Assembly (NCBI GenBank): GCA_905221605.1
Contig: CAJNDS010002311.1
Coordinates: forward strand, 303,501-367,500
DNA length: 64,000 bases
Source of the DNA: Symbiodinium natans
Lineage: Eukaryota; Sar; Dinophyceae; Suessiales; Symbiodiniaceae
Reading direction: 5' to 3'
Part shown: positions 20,756 to 31,712 of the stretch, one piece after another
Position numbering within the stretch: position 1 is the stretch's first letter
Layout: every line of letters begins with the position of its first letter
The notes under the pieces: generated by a model
Databases searched by the model: none
The model's input: the letters and a program-made list of their open reading frames with translations, nothing else
Told to the model about the DNA's origin: nothing
Translations under genes and position numbers: made by a program

Positions 20756-21054
20756 AGGAAACCCTAAACCGGTAGCCTAAACCCTAAACAGCCCTAATCC
20801 TAATCCCAAAAAACCCTAAACCTAAACCCCAAACCCTAAACCACTGCAGGTCCTCCACATTCCGAAAGTCTGGGTGCTCTAAACCCTTGTGTTTTATACC
20901 CCGCGGCCCCCTTTCGCAACAATGAAGCTCGCATCCCGTAAGGGAAAGCACCTACCCCCCCCCCTGGATTGCAGACTCTCAGTTTAGGAGGAATGTAGGG
21001 CATCCCTAAACCCTAAACCCTAAACCCTAAACCCTAAACCCTAAACCGTGACTC

Positions 21055-21115
21055 CTCGGTTATCATCTTCGGCCTTCTCCCTGACACATTTTGAACCAAT
21101 GAAGGGAAGGGGGGG
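21055..21115 (-). CDS. Short exon candidate
   Basis: Minus reads FIGSKCVREKAEDDNRGV. Confidence 0.4.
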
Positions 21116-21236
21116 ATGGTTTATCGCTGGGACCTTTAAACCCCAGACCCCTAAACCCTAAACCCTAAACCCTAAACCCTAAACCCCAAACCCTAAACCC
21201 TAAACCCTAAACCCTAAACCCTAAACCCTAAACCCA

Positions 21237-21514
21237 ACCCAAACTGAAGCCTAAACCAGGGGCTCCTAAAGGCCCGAAGGAGGTTATTACTTGCTACTCA
21301 TCGGGATTCGGCTTTAGGTTTTTTTTGGGTTTAGGGTTTAGGGTTTAGGGTTTAGGGTTTAGGGTTTAGGGTTTAGGGTTTAGGGTTTAGGGTTTAGGGT
21401 TTAGGGTTTAGGGTTTAGGGTTCAGGGTTGTGAGGGTTTTGGGTTTAGGGCTGAATTATCAATACGAACTCTGAAACCCCAACAGTAGGTGTTAGGCACA
21501 TACTTGGTGCGCAA
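21237..21514. repeat. Duplicated segment, copy 1, interrupted by a telomeric array
   Basis: It matches 22020-22146 on both sides (GGCCCGAAGGAGG on the left, GTAGGTGTTAGGCACATACT on the right), but the middle carries about 150-190 bp of TTTAGGG array plus junk absent from copy 2. Minus frame in this copy has stops where copy 2 is open (EWRVIASFGPLWSPW), so copy 1 looks degenerate. Confidence 0.75.
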
Positions 21515-22019
21515 GGCTTAGGATTTAGGGTTCAAGGATTAGGGTTTTTGGTTTTAGGGTTTAGGGTTCAGGGTTCTTTAAGGCATAGGTTTTGTGGGTG
21601 TAGGGTACCCCCCCCCCCCCATGCACAGAAGGAGACTATACTCCAGATGGAGAAGCTAGGGCATCCACAGTCAACTCACAGCCTTAACTTGAAGATAAAG
21701 CTCGAATACATATGGTGAGTTGTCTAGCTTTGGGTCCCGTTTAGGGTACCCTAAAAAAGGAGGGGCCGCCTTATAATAAGGACCCCAAAAGGACCATGAA
21801 AATTTTAGAGAGATCGCCACATATGCATGTAATGTAGTCGCTATAACTCCACTCCACTACAGTCCCGCAGAAAGAAGGCTTTCCCCTTAAGATCCCTTTG
21901 CAAGAGTTCGCGGGGTGGCCTCCCCGCAAAGACCTTGACCTCAGCCTCTAGACCCTGAGCCCTAGAGGCCCTAAGTCTGAACCCTGGAAGCCCTAAACCC
22001 AAAACCCCAAACCCGAAAC

Positions 22020-22146
22020 CCTAAACCCAACCCAAACTTAAGCCTTAACCAGGGACTCCACAAAGGCCCGAAGGAGGCTATCACTCGCCACTCAACGGCT
22101 CTGAAAACCCCAAACAGTAGGTGTTAGGCACATACTTGGCGCCCCA
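22020..22146. repeat. Duplicated segment, copy 2, uninterrupted
   Basis: Carries the same flanks as copy 1 joined directly. Minus reads AKYVPNTYC and, across a possible splice, EWRVIASFGPLWSPW. Confidence 0.7.
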
Positions 22147-22336
22147 GGCTTAGGGTTTAGGGTTTAGGATTTAGGGTTGAGGGTTTTAGGGCTTAGGCTT
22201 GTTTTGGTTCAGGGATTAGGGTTTGGGGTTTAGGGTTACCCTAAACCCTAAACCCTAAACCCTAAACCCTCAACCCTAAACCCTAAGCCCTAAACCCTAA
22301 ACCCTAAACCCTAAACCCTAAACCCTTGAAATGTAA

Positions 22337-22425
22337 ATACGAAGCCCTCAGCCACGCTGGCCGAGGTGCCGCGATGGTCCCCGGTTTCGCATCCAGGCCA
22401 CCCCAGGACTGCCGGAACGCTTTAC
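22337..22425 (-). CDS. Exon, unidentified
   Basis: Minus reads RKAFRQSWGGLDAKPGTIAA then PRPAWLR between telomere-like tracts. Confidence 0.5.
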
Positions 22426-22544
22426 GGGTTTGGGGCTTTTAGGGCTTTCTAGAAGGGTTTAGGGCTCGAGGTCTAGGGTTTAGGGTGTTTTGGGTTTAGT
22501 TAGGGCTTTTTGGGTTTAGGGTTTAGGGTTTAGGGCGTTTAGGC

Positions 22545-22636
22545 TGGGATGTTCCCCCGTATACTAACAGACCTTTTATTGGGACTACAATACCCCTTTC
22601 TTAGGATCCCTGTAAAGGACTGTTAGAACATCCCAA
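22545..22636. mobile_element. TIR element, family D
   Basis: GGGATGTTCCCCCGTATACT to ACTGTTAGAACATCCCAAG. Other copies are at 27318-27427, 28907-29003, 33570-33652 and 54468-54570. Confidence 0.85.
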
Positions 22637-22879
22637 GTTTAGGGCTTGTACGGGATCTAGTGGGTTTAGGTCTATAGAGGGTTCAGGGATTACACGGTTT
22701 AGGGAGTGTAAGGTCTAAGGACTATAAGCTACGTAGGGTTTCGGGCTTATCGGGTTTGGGGTTTGGGCTCCGGGGCTTCGGCTGACTGGCAGGGTTTAGG
22801 GTTTAGGGTTTAGGCTTTAGGGTTTAGGGTTTAGGGTTTAGGCTTTAGGCTTTAGGCTTTAGGCTTTAGGGTTTAGGGT

Positions 22880-22972
22880 TTTTAGAGTTTAGAAGGCTGG
22901 TTGCGGACACTCGAAACATGCAAATCTTCCACAAACCTGTCGAAGCCTCATTTGGATAGTTCTCTAAATTCA
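22880..22972 (-). CDS. Exon, unidentified
   Basis: Minus reads NLNLENYPNEASTGLWKICM then FRVSATSLL. The FRVSA end resembles a beta strand of an ASH domain, but that is inference. Confidence 0.5.
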
Positions 22973-23484
22973 GGTTCCCTCTTTAAGGGGCCCCCTAAAC
23001 CCTAAACCCTAAACCCTAAACCCTAAACCCTAAACCCTAAACCCTAAACCCTAAACCCTAAACGTTTCATACGGCACCTTCTAATTAGAAAGGAATCCCG
23101 AAAACGGGAGCAGTGATTTTCGAGAACTCGTGCAGGGCCCCGACTCATCCGCCCGGTGAGACCTAGAGAGTCGGAGCCCAAAGCCCTCAATTCCACGCCA
23201 GGGTTTAGGGTTTAGGGTTTAGAGTTTAGGGTTTAGGGTTTAGGGTTTAGGGTTTAGGGTCATAGTTTGACCAAGCACCAAGGTGCCCTAAACCCTGCAG
23301 CCTTCAAGCTTGAAGGCACGACGACGGCACAAGGTCCCTCCCGAAAAACCCTAAACCCTAAACCCTAAACCCTAAATCCTAAACCCTAAACCCTAAACCC
23401 TAAGCCCTAAACCCTAAACCCTAAACCCTAAATCCTAAACCCTAAACCCTAAACCCTAAACCCTAAACCCTAAACCCTGCGCCT

Positions 23485-24340
23485 CCTCTTCGAGCACGTC
23501 CTGAGGCACTTCCTGCCACACCAAACTGGGCTCAGTGCTAGTGTTTCTGCCCACATCCCGGGAAGGATCCGAGAAGTAGAACCCCCAAATAGTACCCTAT
23601 ACCACTACTGGGTCATTCTTAGAGATCTCTTGCTTGATTTGTTGGTTGCGTAGCGGTAGCGCTTTCTTGGTCTTGGAACTCATTCTCTCAAGCCCACATA
23701 ATGCAAGCACTCAAGTATGGGCCAGGGCTGGTGAACGCACAATATCGTCTCAAGAATATGATTAATGCGCATGCTTCTGACTGTTTAGCTCTTGTTATTT
23801 GGATTCCTTGCAAAGCGAATTGAACAACAAAAGCTTCCGTACAACTAGAATGTTTTTTACAGTCTGTTCTTGGGATCGCGACACAGACTGTCCGAATATG
23901 TTTTACCGTTACTTTCCACTTCATTTCATGAATCTTGCTGCGACAGTATCTGTCTAATCCGCATGTCTTTTCCCTTGATTTATTGTTCTCCTTTTGTTTC
24001 TTGGGGGGGGGGGGGGGGGCGCCCTCATAACAAGTGCTGTAAATTTGCCGTATTTTAGATGGACTGTGGCGCAGAATGTATGTGCAGCATCCCCAAAATC
24101 CCTGCAATAGATAAGACATCTCCGAACTGGAGATGCTCAGATTAGTATAGTTCTTGGTCCGGCAGTTAGGGGCGGTATTACCACGACGTCTGCATGGGAA
24201 TGAAGACAATGTAGAAAGAGCCACAAGGAATTAGATGAACGAAGAAATGCATTAATGACACACATGTTTTTTACATATTAGAGCCTTTTTGAGGGCCAAA
24301 GAACCTAATGCAAAAACATGGCCGGCCAAAAAATCCTGTA
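23485..24340. other. Long stretch free of telomeric repeats, no clear exon
   Basis: Lower GC than its surroundings, with a G-run of 18 near 24003-24020. The minus strand has an open frame of 178 codons (23688-24224), but its composition is irregular, it crosses the G-run, and nothing in it is recognisable. I treat it as intergenic or an old insertion. Confidence 0.5.
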
Positions 24341-24459
24341 CCCAAACCCTAAACCCTACCCTAAACGACGACATGCCCCCTCAACCCTAAACCCTAAACC
24401 CCAAATCCTAAACCCTAAACCCTAAACCCCAAAACCTAAACCTCAAGCCCGAAAAAGAA

Positions 24460-24548
24460 CCAGAATCCGGAGCCCTTGTCCGACCTGCACTGAGAGGTAC
24501 GACGGTAGCCGCCTTCGCTCGCTCAAGGAGGCGGTCTGGGTCCCTCAA
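24460..24548 (-). CDS. Exon, unidentified
   Basis: Minus reads RDPDRLLERAKAATVVPLSA up to a GT donor (TGCAG|GTCGGAC). Confidence 0.5.
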
Positions 24549-24885
24549 TAGCCCTAAACCCTAAACCCTAAACCCTAAACCCTAAACCCTAAACGTAAAA
24601 ACTAAACCCTAAACTAAACCCTAGGGTTTAGGGTTTAGGGTTCATCTTCTCAAGTGATCACAACTTTGAAGCCCTAATCCCATCTCCTAGACTTGGCAAC
24701 CCTGGGAAAAGAATCCAGATGAACCTCGGCGCTGGTTTAGGGTTTGGGGTTTATGGTGTAGGGTTCAGGGTGTTTCGGGCTTAGCTCTAGGGGCCTGCGC
24801 AACCGACCGCGGGCCTTTGAGTTTAACAGCTGCACGGAAACCTGCCCTAAACCCTAAACCCTTCTGTCAGTGCTTCGAAGGCATG

Positions 24886-24948
24886 TCAGGCACCCTCGTG
24901 TAGTTCCACTTCTTCTTTGTCCAAGACCGTCTCATCGTTCATGGGTTC
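24886..24948 (-). CDS. C-terminal exon with stop codon
   Basis: Minus reads EPMNDETVLDKEEVELHEGA then TGA at 24886-24888 (21 codons). The strongly acidic tail is a plausible natural C-terminus, so a gene boundary may lie here. Confidence 0.55.
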   Translation of the reverse strand, partial: EPMNDETVLDKEEVELHEGA

Positions 24949-25204
24949 CCCTACTACCCCCCCTCTACACTATGCCCCCTAGGTCCCATAGCCTTAAGTT
25001 TAGGGACAAGTAGGCTTAATTACGGTCATTTAAGGGGGAAGCTAGTGGTAGGTAACTAGGGGAACCCCTACTACTTCTACACCCGAAACTCCAAACCCAA
25101 ACCCCAAACCCCAAACCCCAAACCCTAAACCCTAAACCCTAAACCCTAAACCCTAAACCCTAAACCCTAAACCCTAAACCCAACACCCCGAACACATAGG
25201 GCTC

Positions 25205-25320
25205 TGCACAGGCGAGGCTCGTGAAGGCATATCTTCGCTTCAGCGCCGACTCGTTCACGATGGTGAGCCGCTGCCTGCAGCACGTGCGCGCGCATCATCT
25301 CAGGGCTTGGGGACCCTTTA
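25205..25320. CDS. Exon-like island, strand unresolved
   Basis: Plus reads ARLVKAYLRFSADSFTMVSR; minus reads PEMMRAHVLQAAAHHRERVG. Both are open throughout; direction of the array favours minus. Confidence 0.35.
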
Positions 25321-26104
25321 GCCCCTTGCAAAAACAATCTACCTGAAACCCTAAACCCTAAACCCTAAACCCTAGACCCTAAACCCTAAACCCTAAACCC
25401 TAAACCCTGAACCCTGAACCCGAAACCGACGGCTTAAGGTTTACCGTCGAAGAGCGCAGGGTCCATTTGCCATCGCCGGGCCTACATCATCGGGGTTCAG
25501 AAAAACTTTAGGACTTGGGGCCACTGATTTTGCAACCGCTCAGCCTCAAACATCCCTAAGGCTTGAGCCCGGAACCCTAAATGCATACAAACTCATATCC
25601 CTGAACCTTGACTAAACCCCTTAAACTCTTGGAACCCCAGAATTTGTTGGACCCCGAAACCCCGAAGGGCTTGAAGTTCCAAGATCTCGAGCTGACGTCT
25701 TTAAATTTTTAGGGTTTAGGGTTTAGAGTCTAGCGTTCAGCGCTGAAAGCTAGGTAAATGAGTCTAATTCTCTGCTAAAGACCCAGACGCAATCATATCC
25801 CCTGGTGTAGCCCAGATGATATTACGGTTTAGGGTTTAGGGCTGGTTTCCATTTACGAGAGAACCCAACATGCAAAAAGAGCAAAAAGGTACCCTGTGAG
25901 ACCAGGTCCTCCCAGAAAAGTCAACCATTCACCCGGCAGCCAATCTCTCAACACTGGCAGGGCTTTCGAGTTTCGGGTCTAGGGTTTAGGGTTGAGGGTT
26001 TAGGGTTTAGGGTTAGGGTTTAAGGTTCAGGGTTCAGGGTTCAGGGTTTAGGGGCCTTAGGGTTTAGGGTTCAGGGTTTAGGGTTTAGGGTTTAGAGAGA
26101 GGAA

Positions 26105-26190
26105 TGTCTCGGGCCCGCGCACGGCGGAGGTCCCGACCAAGCACGGGCCGAAGTTCAGCTCTCCGGGCAGGAAGGTCATCCTCAGCGTCT
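26105..26190 (-). CDS. Exon with HYDIN/ASH-type domain start
   Basis: Minus reads LRMTFLPGELNFGPCLVGTS then AVRGPET. The pattern xELNFGxxLVGxxAxR is the hallmark first strands of ASH/HYDIN domains. Confidence 0.65.
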
Positions 26191-26544
26191 AGGATCTCTG
26201 GGCGGATTACAGGGTTTAGGGCTACCCAGGATTTAGGGTTTAGGGTTTAGGGTTTAGGGTTTAGGGTTCAGGGTTTAGGGTTTAGGGTTTAGGGTTTAGG
26301 GTTTAGGGGTTGCACCTTCGACCCTTAAGGTTGTAACCCTGGGTTTTGGGGGGGACCCTTTTGAAGATCCTTAAGGTATGAATAAGGGCCATATTGGGAG
26401 GAAGTTTGGGGGAACCTTTTGAGGGTTTAGGGTTTAGGGTTTAGGGTCAACCTTAGGGGTGCGAGTCTTAAACCCTTGACAGCTGGGCAGTGGCGGGGTT
26501 GTGGAGCGGCCGGGGCGGTGGGGTTGGTGTCTAGGATTCCAAGT

Positions 26545-26670
26545 ATGGGCCCATAATTTGGGTCCCTTGTTATAAACCCTGGTAATTATACACTATGTAT
26601 AGCAAGGGCCCATACTGTACTTGGGATCCCTATAAACAAGGGTAAGGGACCATGCTACGGGCCCATGGTT
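26545..26670. mobile_element. TIR element, family C-like variant
   Basis: ATGGGCCCATAATTTGGGTCCC to AAGGGTAAGGGACCATGC, with an inverted centre around TATACACTATGTATA. Confidence 0.6.
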
Positions 26671-27079
26671 CCCACCTTAGATATAGGGTGGGTGTAGGGT
26701 TTGGGGTTTATGGGGGGTTGGGTTCGGTGTAGGGTTTAGGGTTTAGGGTTTAGGGTTTAGGGTTTAGGGTTTAGGGTTTAGGGTTTAGGGTTTAGGGTTT
26801 AGGGTTTAGGGTTTAGGGTTTAGGGTTTAGGGTTTAGGGCTTAGGGTTTAGGGTTTAGGGTTTAGGGTTTAACAGGGGGGGGGGGGGCGGGCATCCTAAA
26901 CCCTCCGGAACCATGCTGCTAGCCTGGTCTCAAAGGCGTCTCGCACTCGCCAAGCATGAAACTCCCAAGTTCAGAAAGGGCTGTTACGGGGTTCAGTGTT
27001 TAGGGCTTGGTCCGAATTACGTTGCGAATCTAAGTTGTCAAGCTCACAACAGAATTAGGAACCCCAAGGAAAGGAAAAC

Positions 27080-27245
27080 AAAGGACGCAAATAACAACAG
27101 CCATCATAATCACGAAAATAATAGTAGCAATGATAATAACAAACCCTGAGAATGATAAAACAAAATGACAATAATAACATGAATAGTCACAAGAAGAATC
27201 ATCATCATAATTACAAAATAGTGATAGAAAACAAAGAACAAGAAG
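27080..27245. repeat. AAT/ATC-rich low-complexity region
   Basis: Irregular trinucleotide-rich sequence (AATAAC, CATCAT, GATAAT), AT-rich against a GC-rich background. Confidence 0.85.
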
Positions 27246-27317
27246 GAAACTCCTTGCACTGCGTCAGAAAGTCCAAAGATGATTCTCCACCCGCCCGAGC
27301 CCTTTACCACCTCGGAC

Positions 27318-27427
27318 TTCGGATGTTCTCCCTTATACTAAGAGTCCCTACTAGGGATTCTAGAAGTCCTCTTGAAAATCCCTTTTAAGGACTGCTAGTT
27401 CGTCAGTATCAGGGGGAACATCCCAAC
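27318..27427. mobile_element. TIR element, family D
   Basis: GGATGTTCTCCCTTATACTA to ATCAGGGGGAACATCCCAAC. Confidence 0.8.
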
Positions 27428-27549
27428 CTCGGACTTTCCGCTCCGAGTCGCGCATCTGTGGTGAATGTTCCAATGAGGCAGGTGTTGACCGGAAGCACCT
27501 GCGCCAAGCAAAAGCGCACGAGGCGAGATTGCTGGAGAGAAGCCCTCTG
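27428..27549 (-). CDS. Exon, probable ASH/HYDIN-type
   Basis: Minus reads RASLQQSRLVRFCLAQVLPV then NTCLIGTFTTDARLGAESP. It directly abuts the family D element, whose AG/G edge (CCGAG|GTTGGGATG) would make the donor. Hydrophobic spacing resembles the later strands of an ASH domain. Confidence 0.55.
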
Positions 27550-27759
27550 ACAATCCTCAATCCTGAAATCCTAAACCCTACACGGTCCTAAAACGCCCGG
27601 AAGCAGAGGGGTACCGAACTCTATATGTTTGGATGAAGGAATCCCCAAAAGGGTGTGGCGTTGAAAGATGTCCGAACACGATATAACCATCGCTATGCAC
27701 CATCGCTATAGCCTACGTACAACCCGTGAACCTCCAAGCACATACCATTATAAAATCTT

Positions 27760-27812
27760 GGTAGTCCAGTAACCCATCTTATCATAAGGGTACCACTAGG
27801 CTACCAAGAAGT
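27760..27812. mobile_element. Family B element, internally deleted
   Basis: CTTGGTAGTCCAGTAACCCA and ACCACTAGGCTACCAAG, only about 50 bp apart; the middle is missing. Confidence 0.75.
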
Positions 27813-27951
27813 CCAGTGTTGTCCTCCGGTGTGGAAGCGGGATCGCAGAGTTTGGGATTTCGGGCAAGCCCAATGGGCCAAAGTCAGCTATGCATGTGGA
27901 CGGCGCGGACGGGAGGGCCCCTGAGAATATCTCTGGCAATGACGACAAGAA
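27813..27951. CDS. Exon-like island between two elements
   Basis: Minus reads PEIFSGALPSAPSTCIADFG then PLGLPEIPNSAIPLPHRRTT. Plus reads VVLRCGSGIAEFGISGKPNG. It is squeezed between a family B and a family G element, so it is very probably an exon; minus fits the array. Confidence 0.4.
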
Positions 27952-28062
27952 CTCGACCCGGGAGTAAACTAGGAATAAACGGGTACCCTTTTTGGTTTTA
28001 AGGGGATTATGAGGGAACCCCAACCAGAAACAAAGGGAAAAAGGGCCTACTCCCGGTCCTAG
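27952..28062. mobile_element. TIR element, family G
   Basis: CTCGACCCGGGAGTAAACTAG to CCTACTCCCGGTCCTAG. Other copies are at 34225-34336, 46742-46884 and 47033-47147. Confidence 0.85.
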
Positions 28063-28084
28063 ATAAACATGATGTTGATAATGA

Positions 28085-28172
28085 AGTCTCTAGGCTGGCC
28101 TACGCTACTACATCTTTGGCAGCGTCCCTTAACGATAATGGCTTCTAGACTTGGAAGAACCACCATGCAAAC
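28085..28172 (-). CDS. Exon, unidentified
   Basis: Minus reads MVVLPSLEAIIVKGRCQRCS then SVGQPRDF. Confidence 0.45.
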
Positions 28173-28401
28173 AAACGGTCCACAACCTACAGCACGTACC
28201 AGTCCCCTAAGCCTGAGACTAAGCCTAAGCTCTAAGCCCTAAACCCTAAACCACAGTGTTGCTAACGTCTGGGTGTGTGTGTGTGTGCGTCCGCACTAGA
28301 TATATGAATGAACATTCTAGGGTCCCTTCTGTCTCCCAAACCCTAAACCCTAAACCCTAAACCCTAAACCCTAAACCCTAAACCCTAAACTGTCTCCTTT
28401 C

Positions 28402-28468
28402 TACACAGGGCTGACATGTCTTGCTTGTCTCCCAAGATGACACAGTGCAGGGCCTCAGAAACGAGCCT
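28402..28468 (-). CDS. Exon, unidentified
   Basis: Minus reads LVSEALHCVILGDKQDMSAL then CRK. Confidence 0.5.
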
Positions 28469-28611
28469 AGGGTTTAGGGTTCAAAGTTCAAGGTAGTAGG
28501 GTTTGGGTTTAGGGGACGGGGTTTAGGGTATGGGGTTAGGGTTTAGGGTTTAGGGTTTAGGGCAGGGTTTAGGGAAGGGGTTTAGGGTTTAGGCCTTAGG
28601 GTTTGGGAGGC

Positions 28612-28688
28612 ACTCCGATGCCCGGTCGATGCCTGGTCCGCCCCGACAATGCGCATCGGAATCCTGATTTTTTGAACCACCAAAGCCA
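28612..28688 (-). CDS. Exon, unidentified
   Basis: Minus reads ALVVQKIRIPMRIVGADQAS then TGHRSA. Beta-rich pattern. Confidence 0.5.
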
Positions 28689-28906
28689 ACAAACCCTAAA
28701 CTCTAAATCGTAAACCCTACACCCTACACCTTACAGCCTCATGCTCTTGGGGTTTCGGGTTGAGGGCCCTCAAGTTCGAACCGCGGATCTTTCCCGGACC
28801 AACGCCGCACCCTAACCCTCATAAAACCTATAAACCTGTGAATCCTATAAACCCCCTAAAACCCTATAAACACTGTAAACCCTATAATACCCTAACAACC
28901 AATAAC

Positions 28907-29003
28907 TTGGGATGTTCCCCATTCTAGGGATTGTAGTACCCTAAAACCCTAAACCCTACTAGAATCCCTCTTCAAGACTGCTAGTACAAGAGGGAACAAC
29001 CCA
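28907..29003. mobile_element. Family D element with telomeric units inside
   Basis: CTTGGGATGTTCCCCATTCT to AAGAGGGAACAACCCAACC. The centre contains two CCCTAAA-type units not present in the copies at 33570-33652 or 54468-54570. Confidence 0.75.
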
Positions 29004-29129
29004 ACCTGAAGGCCTTAGAACCCATCCCTCGGCTGCTTAAAGGGAAGCTGTCAAAAGAGCCGGTTCAGTGTTTAGGGTTTAGGGTTTAGGGTTTAGGGAT
29101 TGGGGTTAAGGGTTTAGGGTTTCGGGCTA

Positions 29130-29214
29130 CTGCCGCACAGACTCCGGAACGCACCAGGCACGTCAGGACGCTTGGCGTCCCGATATTCCGGGTGCCTGCT
29201 AGGATGCAAGGTGT
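29130..29214 (-). CDS. Exon, unidentified
   Basis: Minus reads HPEYRDAKRPDVPGAFRSLC then GSS. Confidence 0.5.
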
Positions 29215-29859
29215 TTTGCGCTTCAGGCTTTTTATGTAGGGTTTATAGAGGCCCCGGGACCAGCGAGCCGAACTAGTACAACCGGAAAACCCCTAAAACC
29301 TAACCCCAACATCGGGGGTGAGAGAGTTGCGTTGCTTCGGGCTTTATGGCTTGGGTCTATAGGGCCGAGGGTTGTTCCTGAACCCTAAACCCTAAATCGT
29401 TGGACCCTGCACTTCTGCAATTTGGTTTGGGGCAGTAAGGCTGGAGGGTTCAGGGTTAGGGTTCAGAATTGAGGGTTTAGGGTTTAGGGTTCAGAATTTA
29501 GGGTTTAGGGTTTAAGTCGTCCGGGCTTCTGCTCTGCTTCTGTTCCCTGTGTTCAAGGTCTTCTCGAGGCAAAAATCCCCAGCAGAAAGAGCTAGACGCA
29601 AATCTCATAAACCCAAAAAACCCCATAAACCCTACAAACCCTACAAACCTTACAAACCCTACAAACTCTGTCAACCCTAAAAACCCTAAACGCTCGAAGC
29701 CCCCTGAAACCCTAAACTCTACCAGCCCCGAACGCCACGAATCTGCAGCAGAAAGAGATGGACGCAAATCATAAACCTTGTAAACCCTGTAAACCCCACA
29801 AACCCCATAAACCCTATAAACACCAAACACTCGAAGCCCCTAGGCCCTAAACCCTACGG

Positions 29860-30225
29860 TGGATGGAGGAAATCTTGCACCGCCTGTGAACTTATTGCTA
29901 CAGGCTGCACCCACTTCTGGGGACTGTGCGTGGAGGAAATCTTGCACCACTTTCATAGGTGTATAACATTCTCTCCCCGCGCCCCCTGCTTAACATTGCG
30001 ACGAAGAGCAGATTTTCAAGGTTAGGCCCAATGACATACATCTTGCACCGCCCCATCATGACAATCGCCAATGTTAAAAAGGGGGTGCGGGGTTGGCGTC
30101 AGACGGTGTGTTTGGAGCAGGCCAATCGGGCGATGCAAGATTTCCTCCATCCACCGGCTCAAATCGGCTGCCACAGGCGGGTCTGGCAAAAGCGGTGCAA
30201 GATTTCCTCCATCCACAGTATGAAC
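29860..30225. repeat. Cluster of a 20-25 bp motif in both orientations
   Basis: GGAGGAAATCTTGCACC occurs at about 29863 and 29932, with a shorter match (CATCTTGCACCGCCC) near 30040. The inverse GCAAGATTTCCTCCATCCAC occurs at about 30136 and 30198. The outer copies could pair into a large hairpin. The plus open frame of 119 codons here is carried by these repeats and I do not call it. Confidence 0.7.
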
Positions 30226-30654
30226 CCCAAACACCATGAATCTGACTGCAGCTCTGTCACTGGAGCATCTCATACTTGCAGCCCAGATTTCCGTTTGGAG
30301 GGGCTTAAGAGGGGCTGATTCCCAGCCACCTAAGGGGTAAACCCTCTCAATCGCTTTGTTTAAGCAGTTCTAGAAGTTTAGAAGTAACTTACCCTAAACC
30401 CTAAACCCTAAACCCTAAACCCTGAAGCCCCAAAAAAGAAGGAACCAGGCCCCTGCTGAGAGATCTAGACTTATAGCTTCCCCTTAGGGTCCTTTGAGGG
30501 TTTATGGTAGGAGTAATATATGTAGGGCTATACCCCAATCTACGAAAAAGCTCATGTTTTAGGCCCAGTAACTATAATTGCTACTACATGCTTTAGAACA
30601 CCCCCCCCCCCCCCCCCCCCTCACAAAACTAACAGATCTTGCCCTGCTAGAGAT

Positions 30655-30726
30655 TCACGAAACTGCGGACGCTGGCCTGTCTAGGAAGTCGGCTTTGGGA
30701 GCCAGCTTCACCTGGCCATCGGCTTG
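30655..30726 (-). CDS. C-terminal exon with stop codon
   Basis: Minus reads QADGQVKLAPKADFLDRPAS then AVS and TGA at 30655-30657 (24 codons). A C-run of 20 follows downstream on plus (30601-30620). Possible gene end. Confidence 0.5.
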   Translation of the reverse strand, partial: QADGQVKLAPKADFLDRPASAVS

Positions 30727-30929
30727 AGAGGTTTAGGGTTTAGGGTTTCGGGTTTTAGGGTTTAGGGTTAGGGTGTAGGGTTTAGGGTTTAGGGTTTTAG
30801 GACTTCAGGGGATTAAGGTCTTAGGAGTTCAGGAAGTTAGGGGTTTTGGGGGCTTGGAAGCCGCTAAGCCCCAAAGAAGGCCTGAGCTTACAACCTTGGA
30901 AAGGGCTTTAGAGGGGGTTGGGGTTTAGC

Positions 30930-31330
30930 GCCCACAGGGTGGCATTTGATTTATTTTGTTGTTTTATTCACTATTTATTTTATTTTCATTTTTTTTGGGG
31001 GGGAAATGAAGTATCCCTCAACAAGAGGAACAATTCGGGTTCTAGATCAGGCCCGCATACCCATGAACTCGATGGAGGAGGCGGAGTTCATGGCCCATCC
31101 GTAAATAGAAGAAGCATATTAAATTGGCCGAACAAAAACCCACTACAAGACCTTCTCTCAAAAAAAAACATCTCCCAATGGCCTGTCTAGAATAGAGTAC
31201 ATTTGGAATTTTGTGATGGCTCCCACTTAAGAACCACCCGCATTTTTTAAGGAGAATGCCATATTGAGGCCTTGACTCAATCCCGCCAAACACTAGGCAA
31301 CATCAACAACAAACCCCCAAACACCCCCAA
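30930..31330. other. AT-richer stretch without clear exon
   Basis: T-rich sequence (30945-31000), then mixed sequence with short open frames on both strands, none recognisable. A telomeric tract begins at 31345. Confidence 0.4.
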
Positions 31331-31492
31331 AAGCATCTGAAGTGAGGTTTAGGGTTTAGGGTTTAGGGTTTAGGGTTTAGGGTTTAGGGTTTAGGGTTTA
31401 GGGTTTAGGGTTTAGGGTTTAGGGTTTAGGGTTTAGGGTTTAGGGTTAGGTGGGTCATAGAATGAACCCCAAATTCCTACCACCCCTCTTTG

Positions 31493-31602
31493 GGTCCCTT
31501 TTTTTGAAGCCACGTGCGGCCCTGCCTGGATCACTTGTGAGCCATGGCCCTGTATGTAAGCCAGCGCCGTATTCAACCTCTGCGACAGTGACGGTTATAC
31601 AG
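31493..31602 (-). CDS. Exon, unidentified
   Basis: Minus reads RCITVTVAEVEYGAGLHTGP then WLTSDPGRAARGFKKRD. Confidence 0.5.
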
Positions 31603-31619
31603 CGCGCTGTTGTACGACC

Positions 31620-31712
31620 TATCTACACACACATACACACATACATATATATATATATATATAATATCTATCTACCTATCTATCTATCGATCTATATACA
31701 TATATATAATAT
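31620..31712. repeat. (CA)n/(TA)n/(CTAT)n compound microsatellite
   Basis: ACACACATACA, then alternating TA, then CTAT/CTAC units. Confidence 0.95.

Noticed and set aside
23688-24224. 178-codon minus open frame
   Set aside because: Irregular composition, crosses an 18-base G-run, no recognisable motif, and lies in a stretch with no neighbouring exons.
29959-30318. 119-codon plus open frame
   Set aside because: It is built on the repeated GCAAGATTTCCTCCATCCAC motif and has no other protein-like content.
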